A stretch of DNA of 64,000 bases from Actinoplanes lobatus (GCF_014205215.1 NZ_JACHNC010000001.1:10288501-10352500); one strand, 5' to 3'. Shown: positions 9,418-17,979, counted from the first letter of the stretch. Notes: a model not told the origin generated them from the letters alone. Numbers and translations: made by a program.

Positions 9418-10252
9418 GGAAGGCGACCGCACCGGCCACCGCCTCGGCACGGGCGGCGGCGCCCGCCGGATCGTCCGGGAACAGGTGATGGTGCTCGACG
9501 GCGTCGCCGAGGGTGCTGCCCGTCGCGCCCGGAATCAGGTCGAGGTAGCGCAGCGCGATCTGCTCGGGCGGGGTGATCACGTCGGCGCCGGCCCAGCGGA
9601 TCTCCACCGGGCGGTTCACCGCGCGCAGGCTCACCTCGTCGGCCATCCCGCCGTCGCCCGGGCAGATCAGGTAGGCGGCCCGCACCCGGTCGTCGCTCTG
9701 GTCGGCGGCCGCCTCGGCCAGGAACGCGCCGATCGTCTCTCGCGTGACGGCGCCGCGCAGCCACTCGAACGCGGTCGGGAACTCGGGCATCGCCGGTTCG
9801 GGCACCCGGCCCTCGGCCAGCAGCCGCAGCGACGCCGGGTCGAGACGGACACCGACCAGGGCGGCCGACGCGTAGCCGCCGGCCGAGAATCCGGCCGCGG
9901 CCACCCAGCCGATCCGGTGCTCGGCCTCGATCACGTCGAGCGCGTGCCGCAGATCGGCGGGCCGCTCCCAGATCCGCAGGAACGCCGGCGCCAGGTAGCC
10001 GTCCACCCAGTTGTTGCCGTGGTGGTCCACCGCGGCGACCAGGAAACCGGCCCGGGCCAGCGGCTCGGCGAGCCAGGCCAGATCCTGTCCGGCGGCGCCG
10101 GTGCCGTGCGACAGCAGCACCAGCCGGGCCGGGTCGCCGGTGGCCGGGCCGTCCGGCTCCCACAGGTGGATCCGCACCGGCCGGGCCCGCTCCGGGTCCT
10201 CGAAGGACGGACGGCTCCGGTCGATGGACTCGATGGTCCGCGGCGTGGGCAC
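9371..10252 (-). CDS. Alpha/beta hydrolase, dienelactone-hydrolase/PAF-acetylhydrolase-like
   Basis: 293 residues. Oxyanion motif LLSHGTGAAG, nucleophile elbow AAGFSAGGYASA, a later acid-bearing strand (RWAGADVITPPEQ) and the catalytic His region DAVEHHHLFP give a complete triad. No signal peptide, so probably cytosolic. It likely hydrolyses an ester or lactone; the substrate is unknown. The 3' end overlaps the PPOX gene by 47 bp in convergent orientation. It follows the NADAR gene on the same strand with a 9-bp gap and probably shares its transcript. Confidence 0.85.
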   Translation of the reverse strand: MPTPRTIESIDRSRPSFEDPERARPVRIHLWEPDGPATGDPARLVLLSHGTGAAGQDLAWLAEPLARAGFLVAAVDHHGNNWVDGYLAPAFLRIWERPADLRHALDVIEAEHRIGWVAAAGFSAGGYASAALVGVRLDPASLRLLAEGRVPEPAMPEFPTAFEWLRGAVTRETIGAFLAEAAADQSDDRVRAAYLICPGDGGMADEVSLRAVNRPVEIRWAGADVITPPEQIALRYLDLIPGATGSTLGDAVEHHHLFPDDPAGAAARAEAVAGAVAFLRRASESDGARTRPV

Positions 10253-10261
10253 GGACGGACG

Positions 10262-10816
10262 TTACCGCAACTCCTCGCGCACCCGCATGAGCGCGAATCC
10301 CAGCAGGTTGAGGCCGCGCCAGCGGGACGGGGCCGAGGCGGCGTCGTCGTCGCGGGACAGGCCGATGCCCCAGATCCGGTCCCGCGGGCTGGCCTCGACC
10401 AGGATCCGGTCGCCGGTGCCCAGCAGATAGGTGCGCAGCGCCGGGTCACCGCCGAACTTCGCCAGGTTGCCGGCCACCACGATCGGTACGCGGTGATCGT
10501 TCCACGTCCTCTGATCGAACCCGGCCACCCGGCCGCCCAGCTTCTTCGCCTCGTGCGGATGCCCGGCGGCCAGGATCCGCTGTGCCATGGCGCCGTCGCC
10601 GAACAGCACCGCCTTGCGCCACATCATGTAGTGCTCGGCCGTGGCGAACCGGGTGCCGTCGACGGTGAACGGCGACGGGAACCACTGGCTGAGACAGCCG
10701 GCGCCGATGCTGCCGTCGTGCTCGGGCTGGTGCCCCCAGAAGAACAGGAATTTCAGCCGCTGCTCGGTGACCTCCGCCACCACCAGGTCATCAACGGTAC
10801 GCATCGCTCCGGACAT
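10262..10816 (-). CDS. NADAR-family N-glycosidase (YbiA-like)
   Basis: 184 residues from the ATG at 10816; a second ATG at 10804 has GGAG just upstream, and the true start is one of these. Family motifs: KFLFFWGHQPEHDG, LSQWFPSPFTVDG, FATAEHYMMWRKAVLFGD, AKKLGGRVAGFD, RTYLLGTGDRILVEASPRDRIWGIG and LNLLGFALMRVR. YbiA hydrolyses the N-glycosidic bond of riboflavin-pathway intermediates, and other NADAR proteins remove ADP-ribose-like groups. It is the first gene of a probable two-gene unit with the alpha/beta hydrolase. Confidence 0.93.
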   Translation of the reverse strand: MSGAMRTVDDLVVAEVTEQRLKFLFFWGHQPEHDGSIGAGCLSQWFPSPFTVDGTRFATAEHYMMWRKAVLFGDGAMAQRILAAGHPHEAKKLGGRVAGFDQRTWNDHRVPIVVAGNLAKFGGDPALRTYLLGTGDRILVEASPRDRIWGIGLSRDDDAASAPSRWRGLNLLGFALMRVREELR

Positions 10817-10880
10817 GCCCGGAAGTCTGCCCGCCCCGGTCACAAAAGGCCCACGGTTTTCTCCGCCCGTACGATCGGAA

Positions 10881-11942
10881 TCAACCGCTGAAGCGGGGGC
10901 TGCGGGCCATGGCCTGGTAGGCGGTCAGCGCGGCGGAGTCGGTGTCGAAGCGGAAGTTGTGGTCGGTGCCCTCCTGGATGTCGGTGTCGAACCAGACGAC
11001 GGCGCCGACCGCGGGGGTCTTCTCGACCCAGGAATGCAGCTGCTTGATCCACTTGGCCTTGCCCTGGACCGCGGCGGTCTCCGACAGGATGATCGGCTTC
11101 TTGCCGCCGAACCGGTCGGTGACCGGGTCGAACAGGGTCGACGGGGTCTCGTTGAAGAAGTTGTAGCCGGAGATGCCGACCCAGTCGACGTAGTCGTCGC
11201 CGGGGTAGTAGCCCTGCACCCTGTTCCAGGAGTCGCCGGGTGACGAGTTCCAGTTGGGACTCCACACCCAGGACACGTTGTCGGCGCCCTGCTCGGCGAA
11301 GATGCGGTGCAGGCGACGCCACACCTTCACGTAGTTCGCGGCGCTCTGCCCGTTCTGTGCGCCGCCCCACTCGAACCAGTCGCCGTTCATCTCCCAGCCC
11401 CAGCGCAGCAGGATGGGGCGTTTCATGCCCTTGAGCTTGCGGGCGACCGAGCGGATGTTGCCGTCCGAGCCGCCGTCGAGGATGCCCGCGTAGGGGGCGC
11501 CGTGCCAGGAGACCATCAGAACGCTGCTCTTGGCGACCTCCGGCTCGGAGGTGGGCACGTAGCCGTCCCACGGGTAGAAGCGGTGGACGATCCGCTGCTC
11601 CCGGCCCAGCTGCCGGCGGCGCAGGGCGAGGCTCTGCTGGAGGCTCTTGCCGCCGAGCGCCAGATAGGAGCCGAGCATCACCCGGTCGGCCGGGGCCTGG
11701 ACGGCACCACCGAGACCGGAGGACGCCACGGTGGACGCCGAGGCGGATGGGGCCGCAGCGCTGGAGGTGACGGTCATCGCCGGGCCGAGCCGGGCGGTCG
11801 CCCCGGGGGACGCGGACGGCGGCACGGACGGCGGCGCGACTCCTCCCGCCTGTACGGACGGCGTCTCCGCCGACGACGCCGAGCCACAGCCGGCGGCGCC
11901 GGTGAGAGCCAGCAGGGTCAGCAGCTGACGGCGCTTCAGCAC
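10881..11942 (-). CDS. GH26-type glycoside hydrolase lipoprotein (beta-mannanase-like)
   Basis: 353 residues if started at the GTG at 11942, which gives a compact lipoprotein signal: VLKRRQLLTLLALTGAAGC with the lipid-bearing Cys at 19. Longer in-frame starts add about 46 residues without signal character. A Ser/Ala/Pro linker of about 65 residues leads to the catalytic domain: LGSYLAL, ILLRWGWEMNGDWFEWGG with the acid/base Glu, VSWVWSPNW, DDYVDWVGISGYNFF, and the nucleophile in PIILSETAA. GH26 enzymes cleave beta-mannan or mixed-linkage glucan. Presumably anchored to the outer face of the membrane. Divergent from the secreted paralogue at 12252. Confidence 0.88.
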   Translation of the reverse strand: MLKRRQLLTLLALTGAAGCGSASSAETPSVQAGGVAPPSVPPSASPGATARLGPAMTVTSSAAAPSASASTVASSGLGGAVQAPADRVMLGSYLALGGKSLQQSLALRRRQLGREQRIVHRFYPWDGYVPTSEPEVAKSSVLMVSWHGAPYAGILDGGSDGNIRSVARKLKGMKRPILLRWGWEMNGDWFEWGGAQNGQSAANYVKVWRRLHRIFAEQGADNVSWVWSPNWNSSPGDSWNRVQGYYPGDDYVDWVGISGYNFFNETPSTLFDPVTDRFGGKKPIILSETAAVQGKAKWIKQLHSWVEKTPAVGAVVWFDTDIQEGTDHNFRFDTDSAALTAYQAMARSPRFSG

Positions 11943-12183
11943 ACGCCCGTTGCCCGGCTCCAAAACGACACCCACCCCCGATGAGACGACCTGTGAATCC
12001 GCCTCATCATGCCCTACCGCCACGGAACGCGTCTCACCTGAACAGCCGGATGACCCAGCCCACAGCCGGATCCCGGGCACTTTCCATCATGTCCGACAAA
12101 GCCTCCGCGGGCATTCTTGTCCGGTTGTCACCGGACCGTCCGCGACCGTCTCGGCCGTTTCCCGGACGGTGACCGAAATGGCA

Positions 12184-12207
12184 CGTAACTTCATCGGCGA
12201 GTGCCGG
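12184..12207 (+). promoter_or_regulatory. Shared upstream element of secreted paralogue 1
   Basis: CGTAACTT followed by a GCGAGTGCCGG core ends 44 nt before the ATG at 12252. It matches 19 of 24 positions in 12956-12979, which sits at the same place (39 nt) before the second paralogue. Both are preceded about 29 bp upstream by CCGTTTC-CGGA (12155-12166 and 12926-12938). It may be a promoter, an operator or a leader RNA. The rest of 11943-12251 shows no gene. Confidence 0.5.
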
Positions 12208-12251
12208 GGACGCTGTTCCAGCGGTCTCGGTGAGAATCAGGAGATTTGTTT

Positions 12252-12848
12252 ATGAGAATTCGTAAGAATCGTGTTCTGGCCACCGGGTGCCTCGTCCTGG
12301 CGACTGCCGGGCTCGCCCTCACCACCGCCGCTCCGGCCGTGGCCGCGCCGGGCACCGTCGTCGTGGGAGCGGACTATCCGCCACCCGGCGACCCGTACGG
12401 CGACGGTTATCCCGGCGGGGGCGGCTACCCCGGCGGAGGCGACTATGGCGGAGGCAACTATCCGGGCGGGGGCGGCTACCCCGGCGGGGGTGGCTATCCC
12501 GGCGGAGGTGGCTACCCCGGCGGAGGCGGCGAACCGGGCGGAGGCGGCTACCCCGGCGGCGACTACCAGGGCGACAGCGGAATGCCTGGTGGTGGCTACC
12601 AGGACGACAACCGCAAGCCCGGCGGCTACCAGGACGACTACCGCAACACCGGGAAGGCGTCGAAGAAGCAGTTCAAGAAGGGCTTCAAAGAGGGCTTCAA
12701 GGACGGCCTCAAGCTGTCCAAGAGGTCGTGCAAGCGCCCGTCGAGCTTCCGGGAAGCGCCGGCGAAGAGCGGCGGCGCCTTCGAGCGCGGCTATGCGCAG
12801 GGATTCGACTCGGGCTTCACGAAGGGGTCCGGCAAGAACTGCCACTGA
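12252..12848 (+). CDS. Secreted Gly/Tyr/Pro-rich repeat protein, paralogue 1
   Basis: 198 residues from the ATG at 12252, with AGGAG about 10 nt upstream. Signal peptide (RIRKNR then a hydrophobic core to APAVAA, cleavage near 32). Residues 42-105 are YPPPGD plus about ten (G)YPGGGG-type repeats, likely disordered or wall-spanning. Residues 138-198 form the part shared with the next gene: FKKGFKEGFKDGLKLSKRSC, a spacer, then FERGYAQGFDSGFTKGSGKNCH. Aromatic-Gly pairs recur every four residues and there are two cysteines (160 and 197). No family is recognised. A role in the cell envelope or in aggregation is only a guess. Confidence 0.8.
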   Translation: MRIRKNRVLATGCLVLATAGLALTTAAPAVAAPGTVVVGADYPPPGDPYGDGYPGGGGYPGGGDYGGGNYPGGGGYPGGGGYPGGGGYPGGGGEPGGGGYPGGDYQGDSGMPGGGYQDDNRKPGGYQDDYRNTGKASKKQFKKGFKEGFKDGLKLSKRSCKRPSSFREAPAKSGGAFERGYAQGFDSGFTKGSGKNCH

Positions 12849-12955
12849 TTGATACCACTCCGCGGGTTCGCTCGCGCGCTGTTACCTGAACGACCTCAGA
12901 ATTCCGGCCGAACGTCTCTACCACACCGTTTCGCCGGATGCCCGCGGACTTGGAG

Positions 12956-12979
12956 CGTAGCTTTTTTGCCGAGTGCCGG
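12956..12979 (+). promoter_or_regulatory. Shared upstream element of secreted paralogue 2
   Basis: CGTAGCTT, a T-run and GCCGAGTGCCGG; second copy of the element at 12184-12207, ending 39 nt before the ATG at 13019. The conservation of sequence and spacing upstream of two paralogues suggests common regulation or a recent duplication. Confidence 0.5.
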
Positions 12980-13018
12980 AACACCGCAAAAGGCTCCGGC
13001 GACAACGGGGAGAGATTC

Positions 13019-13435
13019 ATGAAACTTCGCAAGAGTTGTGTCCTGGCCGCCAGCACGCTCGTCCTGGCGACAGTCGGAACGTCACTGACCGGATCGCCCG
13101 CGATGGCGGCGCCGAACACCAGCGCCGCGAACACCGTCGCCTCGGTCTACCCGCCGCCGGGCGGCGACGACGACGAGTACGACTACGGCTACCGGGACCG
13201 TTACCGCGACCGCTACGACGACACCTACCGCGGCTACGGCGAGCGTTACGCCTTCCGGGCGGGCTTCGACCGCGGCTACGAGGAAGGCTTCCGTCAGGCC
13301 AAGCGGTTCTGCCGCAAGGCGCGCGAATACAACTACCGGTACGGCGGCGGCTACCGCAGCGCCTACGAGCGTGGTTACGAGCGCGGCTACGACACCGGCT
13401 TCGCGCGGGGATGGCGCATCTTCTGCTACCACTGA
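13019..13435 (+). CDS. Secreted Tyr/Arg/Asp-rich protein, paralogue 2
   Basis: 138 residues from the ATG at 13019, preceded by GGGGAGAG. Signal peptide with cleavage near SPAMA-AP (about 31), then VYPPPGGDDDEYDYGY as in paralogue 1 but without the PGGGG repeats. Residues 78-98 (FRAGFDRGYEEGFRQAKRFC) and 116-138 (YERGYERGYDTGFARGWRIFCYH) align with the end of paralogue 1, including both Cys (98 and 136) and the every-fourth-residue Gly pattern. The repeat module therefore seems free to vary while the two-Cys domain is kept. No known family recognised. Confidence 0.8.
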   Translation: MKLRKSCVLAASTLVLATVGTSLTGSPAMAAPNTSAANTVASVYPPPGGDDDEYDYGYRDRYRDRYDDTYRGYGERYAFRAGFDRGYEEGFRQAKRFCRKAREYNYRYGGGYRSAYERGYERGYDTGFARGWRIFCYH

Positions 13436-13449
13436 GTGCTAGTTGACGT

Positions 13450-13481
13450 CACCGGCCGGAACAGCACTGTTCCGGCCGGTG
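13450..13481. terminator. Bidirectional terminator
   Basis: Perfect 15-bp stem (13450-13464 with 13467-13481) closed by only two bases, centred between the convergent secreted-protein gene (stop 13435) and acyl-CoA ligase gene (stop 13486). Confidence 0.85.
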
Positions 13482-13485
13482 CCGT

Positions 13486-15321
13486 TCATCCGCCGTACAG
13501 TGCGCCGATCTCGCCGGCGTAGCGCTCCTGGATCACCCGGCGGCGCAGTTTCAGCGTCGGGGTGAGCTCCCCGGTCTCCGGGGTCCACGAGCGCGACAGG
13601 ATCCGGAACGTCTTGACCTGCTCCGGACGGGACAGTTTCGCGTTGGCGACCGCCACCGCCGCCTCGATCTCGGCGATCAGCACCGGATCGTTCGCGAGCT
13701 CGGCGACGGCGCTGGACGGCAGCCCTTTGGACCGGGCCCAGAGCGGGGCGATCTCCTCGTCCAGGACGATCAGCGCGGTCACGTACGGCCGCCGGTCACC
13801 CACCGCGACCGCCTGCGCGATGAGCGGATGCGCCCGCAGCAGGTTCTCGATCTGCGCGGGTGAGATGTTCTTCCCGCTCGAGTTGATGATCAGTTCCTTC
13901 TTGCGGTCGGTGATGGTGAGGAAGCCCTCGTCGTCGAGGACGCCCACATCACCGGTGGCCAGCCAGCCGTCGGCGTCGGTGATCGGCTCGACGCCGCCGT
14001 CGGCGCGCAGGTAGCCGGCGCAGACCAGCGGCCCGCGGACCAGGATCTCCCCGTCCTCGGCGAGCCGGATCTCCATGCCGCCGTTGGGCCGGCCGACCGA
14101 TCCGGTACGGAAGTGCTCCGGCGTGTTGATCGTCGCCGTACCGGTGGTCTCGGTCAGGCCCCACACCTCCAGCACGTCGATCCCGATGCTGGCCAGGTAG
14201 TCGAGCACCTCGACCGGGATCGGCGCCGCACCGCTGCCGGCCCACAGCATGTTGTCCATGCCGAGCCGGGCGCGCAGCGGCTTGAGCACCTGGGCGTCCA
14301 GGGTGGCGTGCTTGGCGGCCAGTTCCTCGGGGACCGGCTGTTCGGCCCCGCGCAGCCGGTAGACCTGGAGGGCGACCTCCCGGGCCATGTCGACGGCCGC
14401 CTTGATCTGCGGGTCGGCGGCGGCGAGCTGCCCCTGCACGCCGGCGACCATCTTCTCCCAGATCCGCGGTACGCCGAAGAACGACATCGGCCGGATCTTG
14501 ACCAGCCCGCCGAGCAGCTGGGCCGGGTCGGAGCAGATGGTGACGTGCCCGGCCCGGTAGATCGGGTTGTAGACGCCGAGGACGCGTTCGGCGATGTGCG
14601 CGAGCGGCAGGTACGCCAGCGACTCGGTGTGCTCCGGGGTGTCGATGGTGTGCTGCATGACCACGGTCTGGTAGATCACGTTGTGGTGGGTGAGCACGAC
14701 GCCCTTGGGGTCGCCGGTGGTGCCGGAGGTGTAGAGCAGGGTGACCGGCTGGTCCGGCCGGACCTCCCGCCACGCCTTCTCGAACGCGGCCGGGTCGGCC
14801 TGATGCGCGGCGGAACCGCGGACGGCGACCTGGCGCAGCGAGACCACCCGGTCGGCGCCGGTGTCGCCGGTGTTCTCCGCGTCGACCACCACCACTCGGC
14901 GGATCTCCGGTACGTCGTCGAGGATCGGCTGCCAGCGTTCCAGCGCCGCCCGGTTCTCCAGGACGACGATCTCGGCGTGGCTGTGCCGGGCCAGGTAGCG
15001 CAGCTGGTCGGTGGAGAGGGTGGCGTAGACGGTGGACGGGACGGCGCCCAGGTGGGCGGCGGCGAGGTCGACGATCCAGTGTTCGGGCCGGCTGGACATC
15101 ATGATCAGCAGCCGGTCGCCGGAGCTCAGCCCCAGGTCGGCGAGCCCGCGGGAGACCACGGTGATCTCGTCGCGCAGCTGCCGCCAGGTCAGCGTCTCTG
15201 GTGAGCCGAGCCGGCTGAGCGCCGGCAGATCGGGGTGTTCGGTCGCGTTGCGGTGCACCAGTGCGGGAATCGTCAGATCGCGGGCGATGTCTGAGCATCG
15301 CTGTGCAAGGGCGGGATCCAT
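13486..15321 (-). CDS. Long-chain fatty acid-CoA ligase
   Basis: 611 residues from the ATG at 15321, which has AGGAGG 6 nt upstream; a frame extending to 15378 adds 19 residues without a ribosome site. Adenylate-forming signatures: TLLYTSGTTGDPKGVVLTHHN (P-loop), SFFGVPRIWEKM, VLEVWGLTETTG (A5), the DGWLATGDVG hinge Asp, ITDRKKELIINSSGKNISP, and a C-terminal TPTLKLRRR replacing the usual K-containing tail. The length and the KNISP form match the FadD15-type long-chain ligases of actinobacteria. It activates fatty acids for beta-oxidation, fitting the neighbouring fadA-fadB. The upstream region carries AAGTTAG motifs shared with the fadA promoter. Confidence 0.94.
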   Translation of the reverse strand: MDPALAQRCSDIARDLTIPALVHRNATEHPDLPALSRLGSPETLTWRQLRDEITVVSRGLADLGLSSGDRLLIMMSSRPEHWIVDLAAAHLGAVPSTVYATLSTDQLRYLARHSHAEIVVLENRAALERWQPILDDVPEIRRVVVVDAENTGDTGADRVVSLRQVAVRGSAAHQADPAAFEKAWREVRPDQPVTLLYTSGTTGDPKGVVLTHHNVIYQTVVMQHTIDTPEHTESLAYLPLAHIAERVLGVYNPIYRAGHVTICSDPAQLLGGLVKIRPMSFFGVPRIWEKMVAGVQGQLAAADPQIKAAVDMAREVALQVYRLRGAEQPVPEELAAKHATLDAQVLKPLRARLGMDNMLWAGSGAAPIPVEVLDYLASIGIDVLEVWGLTETTGTATINTPEHFRTGSVGRPNGGMEIRLAEDGEILVRGPLVCAGYLRADGGVEPITDADGWLATGDVGVLDDEGFLTITDRKKELIINSSGKNISPAQIENLLRAHPLIAQAVAVGDRRPYVTALIVLDEEIAPLWARSKGLPSSAVAELANDPVLIAEIEAAVAVANAKLSRPEQVKTFRILSRSWTPETGELTPTLKLRRRVIQERYAGEIGALYGG

Positions 15322-15400
15322 GAGCTGCCTCCTGGAGAGCCGAAGACGGACGGCTATGGCGCGACTGTAAACGCGCACTAACTTCCTGGGAAGGCAAGGA

Positions 15401-15420
15401 GCGAATCCGGCCTAACTTTT
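15401..15420 (-). promoter_or_regulatory. Candidate TetR-type operator upstream of acyl-CoA ligase gene
   Basis: Read on the minus strand: AAAAGTTAGGCCGGATTCGC, 80 nt before the ligase start. It matches 16 of 20 positions at 16714-16733 in front of fadA. A second core (AAGTTAG) lies at 15378-15384, nearer the ligase gene. Confidence 0.5.
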
Positions 15421-15430
15421 TCGGCGCGGA

Positions 15431-16636
15431 TCAGGCACGGAGCACCGTCAGAGCGAGCCGGACGAGGTGCCGGTCCATACCCGAGCGACGATCGAAACGA
15501 ACCAGCCGGCTCAGGTCGGTGACCAGGTTGAGACCGGCATGGACCAGCACCCGGGCCTCCGGCACGGGCAGTCCGGGGCGCAGCCGGCCGAGCAGCCGGA
15601 CCCACTCCTCCACATGCAGCCGCTGCACCTTGCGCAGCTCATGCCGGTCGGCCTCGGGCAGGTTGTTGTTCTCCGCGAGGTAGACCGACACCAGCGCGCT
15701 GCGCTCGAAGGTCAGCTCCACGTAGGACTCCGCCATCCGGCGCAGCGCGTCCTCGTCGTCGGTCGCGCCGGCCAGGGCGGCGGCGGTCGACTCGGCCACC
15801 CGCTCCGAGGCCCGATAGAAGGCGGCCGCGAGGATGTCGGCTTTGCCGGGGAAGTAACGATAGACACTGGACGCGTTGATCCCCGCGGCACGACCGATGT
15901 CCTCCACACCGACGGCGTGGTAGCCGTACCGATGGAAGAGCTTGACCGACTCGGCCAGCAGGATCTCCCGGCGCGCGGTCACCCCCAGCGTCGGCTCCGG
16001 TTCCGGGTACTCCGTCGTGGGCGCCGCCGGCGTCGCCGGCTCGTCGCGCAGCACCGCCCAGGCCACGCGGCGCAGGACGGCCTCACCCCGGCCCCGCGCG
16101 ATCACCGCCCGGTGCGTGCCCAGGCTGCCGAACACGCTGAGAGCGGCGCGGACCATGGCGGCCGCGTCCCGGCCGGAGAGCTCGGGCCGCAGACCCCGCA
16201 ACGGTACGGCGAGACGCTCCGCCAGCACCCCGAGGTCCACCATGAACTCCTCCCGGTGCTCGGGCGCCAGATAGCGCCACTCCCACTGGTAGAGCCCGGC
16301 CACCCGGCGGTGCTCGACGGCCAGCCGGGCCAGCACCACCAGCAACCGGTCGAGCCGCTGCTCCGGATCGGGACCGTCGGGCAGGTCGGTGGCGGCCAGC
16401 ACCGCGTCGGCGAGCTGGCGGGTGGCGTGGATCAGCATCGCGTACTTGTTCGGGAAGTGGCGGTAGATGGCCGGACCGCTGATCCCGACCACGGTGGCGA
16501 TCTCGTCGAGACTCACCCCGTGGTAACCCCGGTCACAGAACATCTCCGCAGCGGCCAGGGCGAGCTGCGTCTTACGGTTCTTCGGCCGCTTGCGGACCTC
16601 GGCTGGGGCCGGCTCGCCGGCCGCGGCGATGCTCAT
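15431..16636 (-). CDS. Regulator with two complete TetR units in one chain
   Basis: 401 residues from the ATG at 16636, about twice the usual TetR length. HTH 1 is at about 22-68 (TQLALAAAEMFCDRGYHGVS, ISGPAIYRHFPNKYAML). It is followed by its own helical ligand domain and a Pro/Glu linker near 199-218. HTH 2 is at about 221-268 (REILLAESVKLFHRYGYHAV, INASSVYRYFPGKADIL) with another ligand domain. It is therefore an intramolecular tandem rather than a homodimer of single units. It lies between the acyl-CoA ligase gene and divergent fadAB, and AAAAGTTAG elements precede both. Likely a repressor of this fatty-acid degradation set released by acyl-CoA; the ligand is inferred. Confidence 0.9.
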   Translation of the reverse strand: MSIAAAGEPAPAEVRKRPKNRKTQLALAAAEMFCDRGYHGVSLDEIATVVGISGPAIYRHFPNKYAMLIHATRQLADAVLAATDLPDGPDPEQRLDRLLVVLARLAVEHRRVAGLYQWEWRYLAPEHREEFMVDLGVLAERLAVPLRGLRPELSGRDAAAMVRAALSVFGSLGTHRAVIARGRGEAVLRRVAWAVLRDEPATPAAPTTEYPEPEPTLGVTARREILLAESVKLFHRYGYHAVGVEDIGRAAGINASSVYRYFPGKADILAAAFYRASERVAESTAAALAGATDDEDALRRMAESYVELTFERSALVSVYLAENNNLPEADRHELRKVQRLHVEEWVRLLGRLRPGLPVPEARVLVHAGLNLVTDLSRLVRFDRRSGMDRHLVRLALTVLRA

Positions 16637-16713
16637 GACGCACAGCCTATCGGTGATCTGTGGTTCGCCCGACCTTCGTCGCCATATCCTTGACACCTAG
16701 CGGAAACATCGGC

Positions 16714-16733
16714 AAAAGTTAGCCGCAATTCGC
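16714..16733 (+). promoter_or_regulatory. Candidate TetR-type operator upstream of fadA
   Basis: AAAAGTTAGCCGCAATTCGC, 17 nt before the fadA ATG and downstream of a TTGACA hexamer at 16690-16695. It shares its first nine bases and TTCGC end with the site at 15401-15420. Confidence 0.5.
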
Positions 16734-16750
16734 ATCCAGGGGAGCAGTCG

Positions 16751-17965
16751 ATGACGACCGAGGCCTATCTGTACGACGCCGTGCGCACGCCGCGCGGCCG
16801 GGGGAAGAAGACCGGATCCCTGCACGGGGTGAAACCCATCTCACTGGTGGTGGGTTTGATCGACGAGCTGCGGCGACGTTACCCGGGCGTGGACCCGGCC
16901 GACATCGAGGACGTGGTCCTCGGCGTGGTGTCCCCGCTCGGCGACCAGGGCTCCGACATCGCCAAGACCGCCGCGCTGGCCGCCGGCCTGCCGTACGAGT
17001 CGGCCGGCGTCCAGCTCAACCGCTTCTGCGGCTCCGGCCTGGAGGCGGTCAACATCGCCGCCCAGAAGATCCGCTCCGGCTGGGAGGACCTGGTCCTCGC
17101 CGGCGGTGTCGAGTCGATGTCGCGGGTGCCGATGGGCTCCGACGGCGGCGCCTGGGCGATGGACCCGGACACCGCGCTGAACACCGACTTCATCCCGCAG
17201 GGCATCAGCGCCGACCTGATCGCCACGATGGACGGGTTCAGCCGTGAGGACGTCGACGCCTTCGCCGTCGGCTCCCAGCAGAAGGCGGCGAAGGCCTGGC
17301 AGAACGGGTACTTCGACCGTTCCGTCGTCCCGGTCCGTGACCGCAACGGCCTGCTCATCCTCGACCGCGACGAGCACATCCGCGCGGACAGCACGGTGCA
17401 GAGCCTGGGCAAACTGCCCGCCTCCTTCGCCACCATCGGCGACCAGGGCGGCTTCGACGCCGTGGCGCTCCAGAAATACCACTGGGTCGAGAAGATCAAC
17501 CACGTGCACAGCGCCGGCAACTCCTCCGGCATCGTGGACGGCGCGGCACTGGTCATGATCGGCTCCGAGCGGGCCGGGCAGCGCGCCGGGCTCACCCCGC
17601 GCGCCCGCATCGTCTCCGCCGCGCTCAGCGGCGCCGACCCCACGATCATGCTGACCGGCCCGGCCCCGGCCGCCCGCAAGGCGCTCGCCAAGGCCGGCCT
17701 GACCGTCGACGACCTCGACCTCGTCGAGATCAACGAGGCGTTCGCGGCCGTCGTGCTGCACTTCATCGACGACCTCAAACTCGACCCGGAGAAGGTCAAC
17801 GTCAACGGCGGCGCGATCGCCATGGGCCACCCGCTGGGCGCCACCGGCGCCATGATCCTCGGCACCCTCGTCGACGAGCTGGAGCGGCGCGGTGGCCGGT
17901 ACGGCCTGGCCACGCTCTGTATCGGCGGCGGCATGGGCATCGCCACCATCGTCGAACGGCTCTGA
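16751..17965 (+). CDS. fadA: Acetyl-CoA acetyltransferase (thiolase, FadA type)
   Basis: 404 residues, ATG with GGGGAG upstream. Thiolase residues: nucleophilic Cys in [13 protein letters not shown], the [19 protein letters not shown] block with catalytic His, and the second Cys in [11 protein letters not shown]. The [11 protein letters not shown] motif follows the EIN strand. It cleaves 3-ketoacyl-CoA with CoA in the last beta-oxidation step. Fourteen bases separate it from fadB, so the two form an operon encoding the trifunctional activities. Divergent from the double-TetR gene. Confidence 0.95.
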   Translation: MTTEAYLYDAVRTPRGRGKKTGSLHGVKPISLVVGLIDELRRRYPGVDPADIEDVVLGVVSPLGDQGSDIAKTAALAAGLPYESAGVQLNRFCGSGLEAVNIAAQKIRSGWEDLVLAGGVESMSRVPMGSDGGAWAMDPDTALNTDFIPQGISADLIATMDGFSREDVDAFAVGSQQKAAKAWQNGYFDRSVVPVRDRNGLLILDRDEHIRADSTVQSLGKLPASFATIGDQGGFDAVALQKYHWVEKINHVHSAGNSSGIVDGAALVMIGSERAGQRAGLTPRARIVSAALSGADPTIMLTGPAPAARKALAKAGLTVDDLDLVEINEAFAAVVLHFIDDLKLDPEKVNVNGGAIAMGHPLGATGAMILGTLVDELERRGGRYGLATLCIGGGMGIATIVERL

Positions 17966-17979
17966 GGGGAAAACCGACA

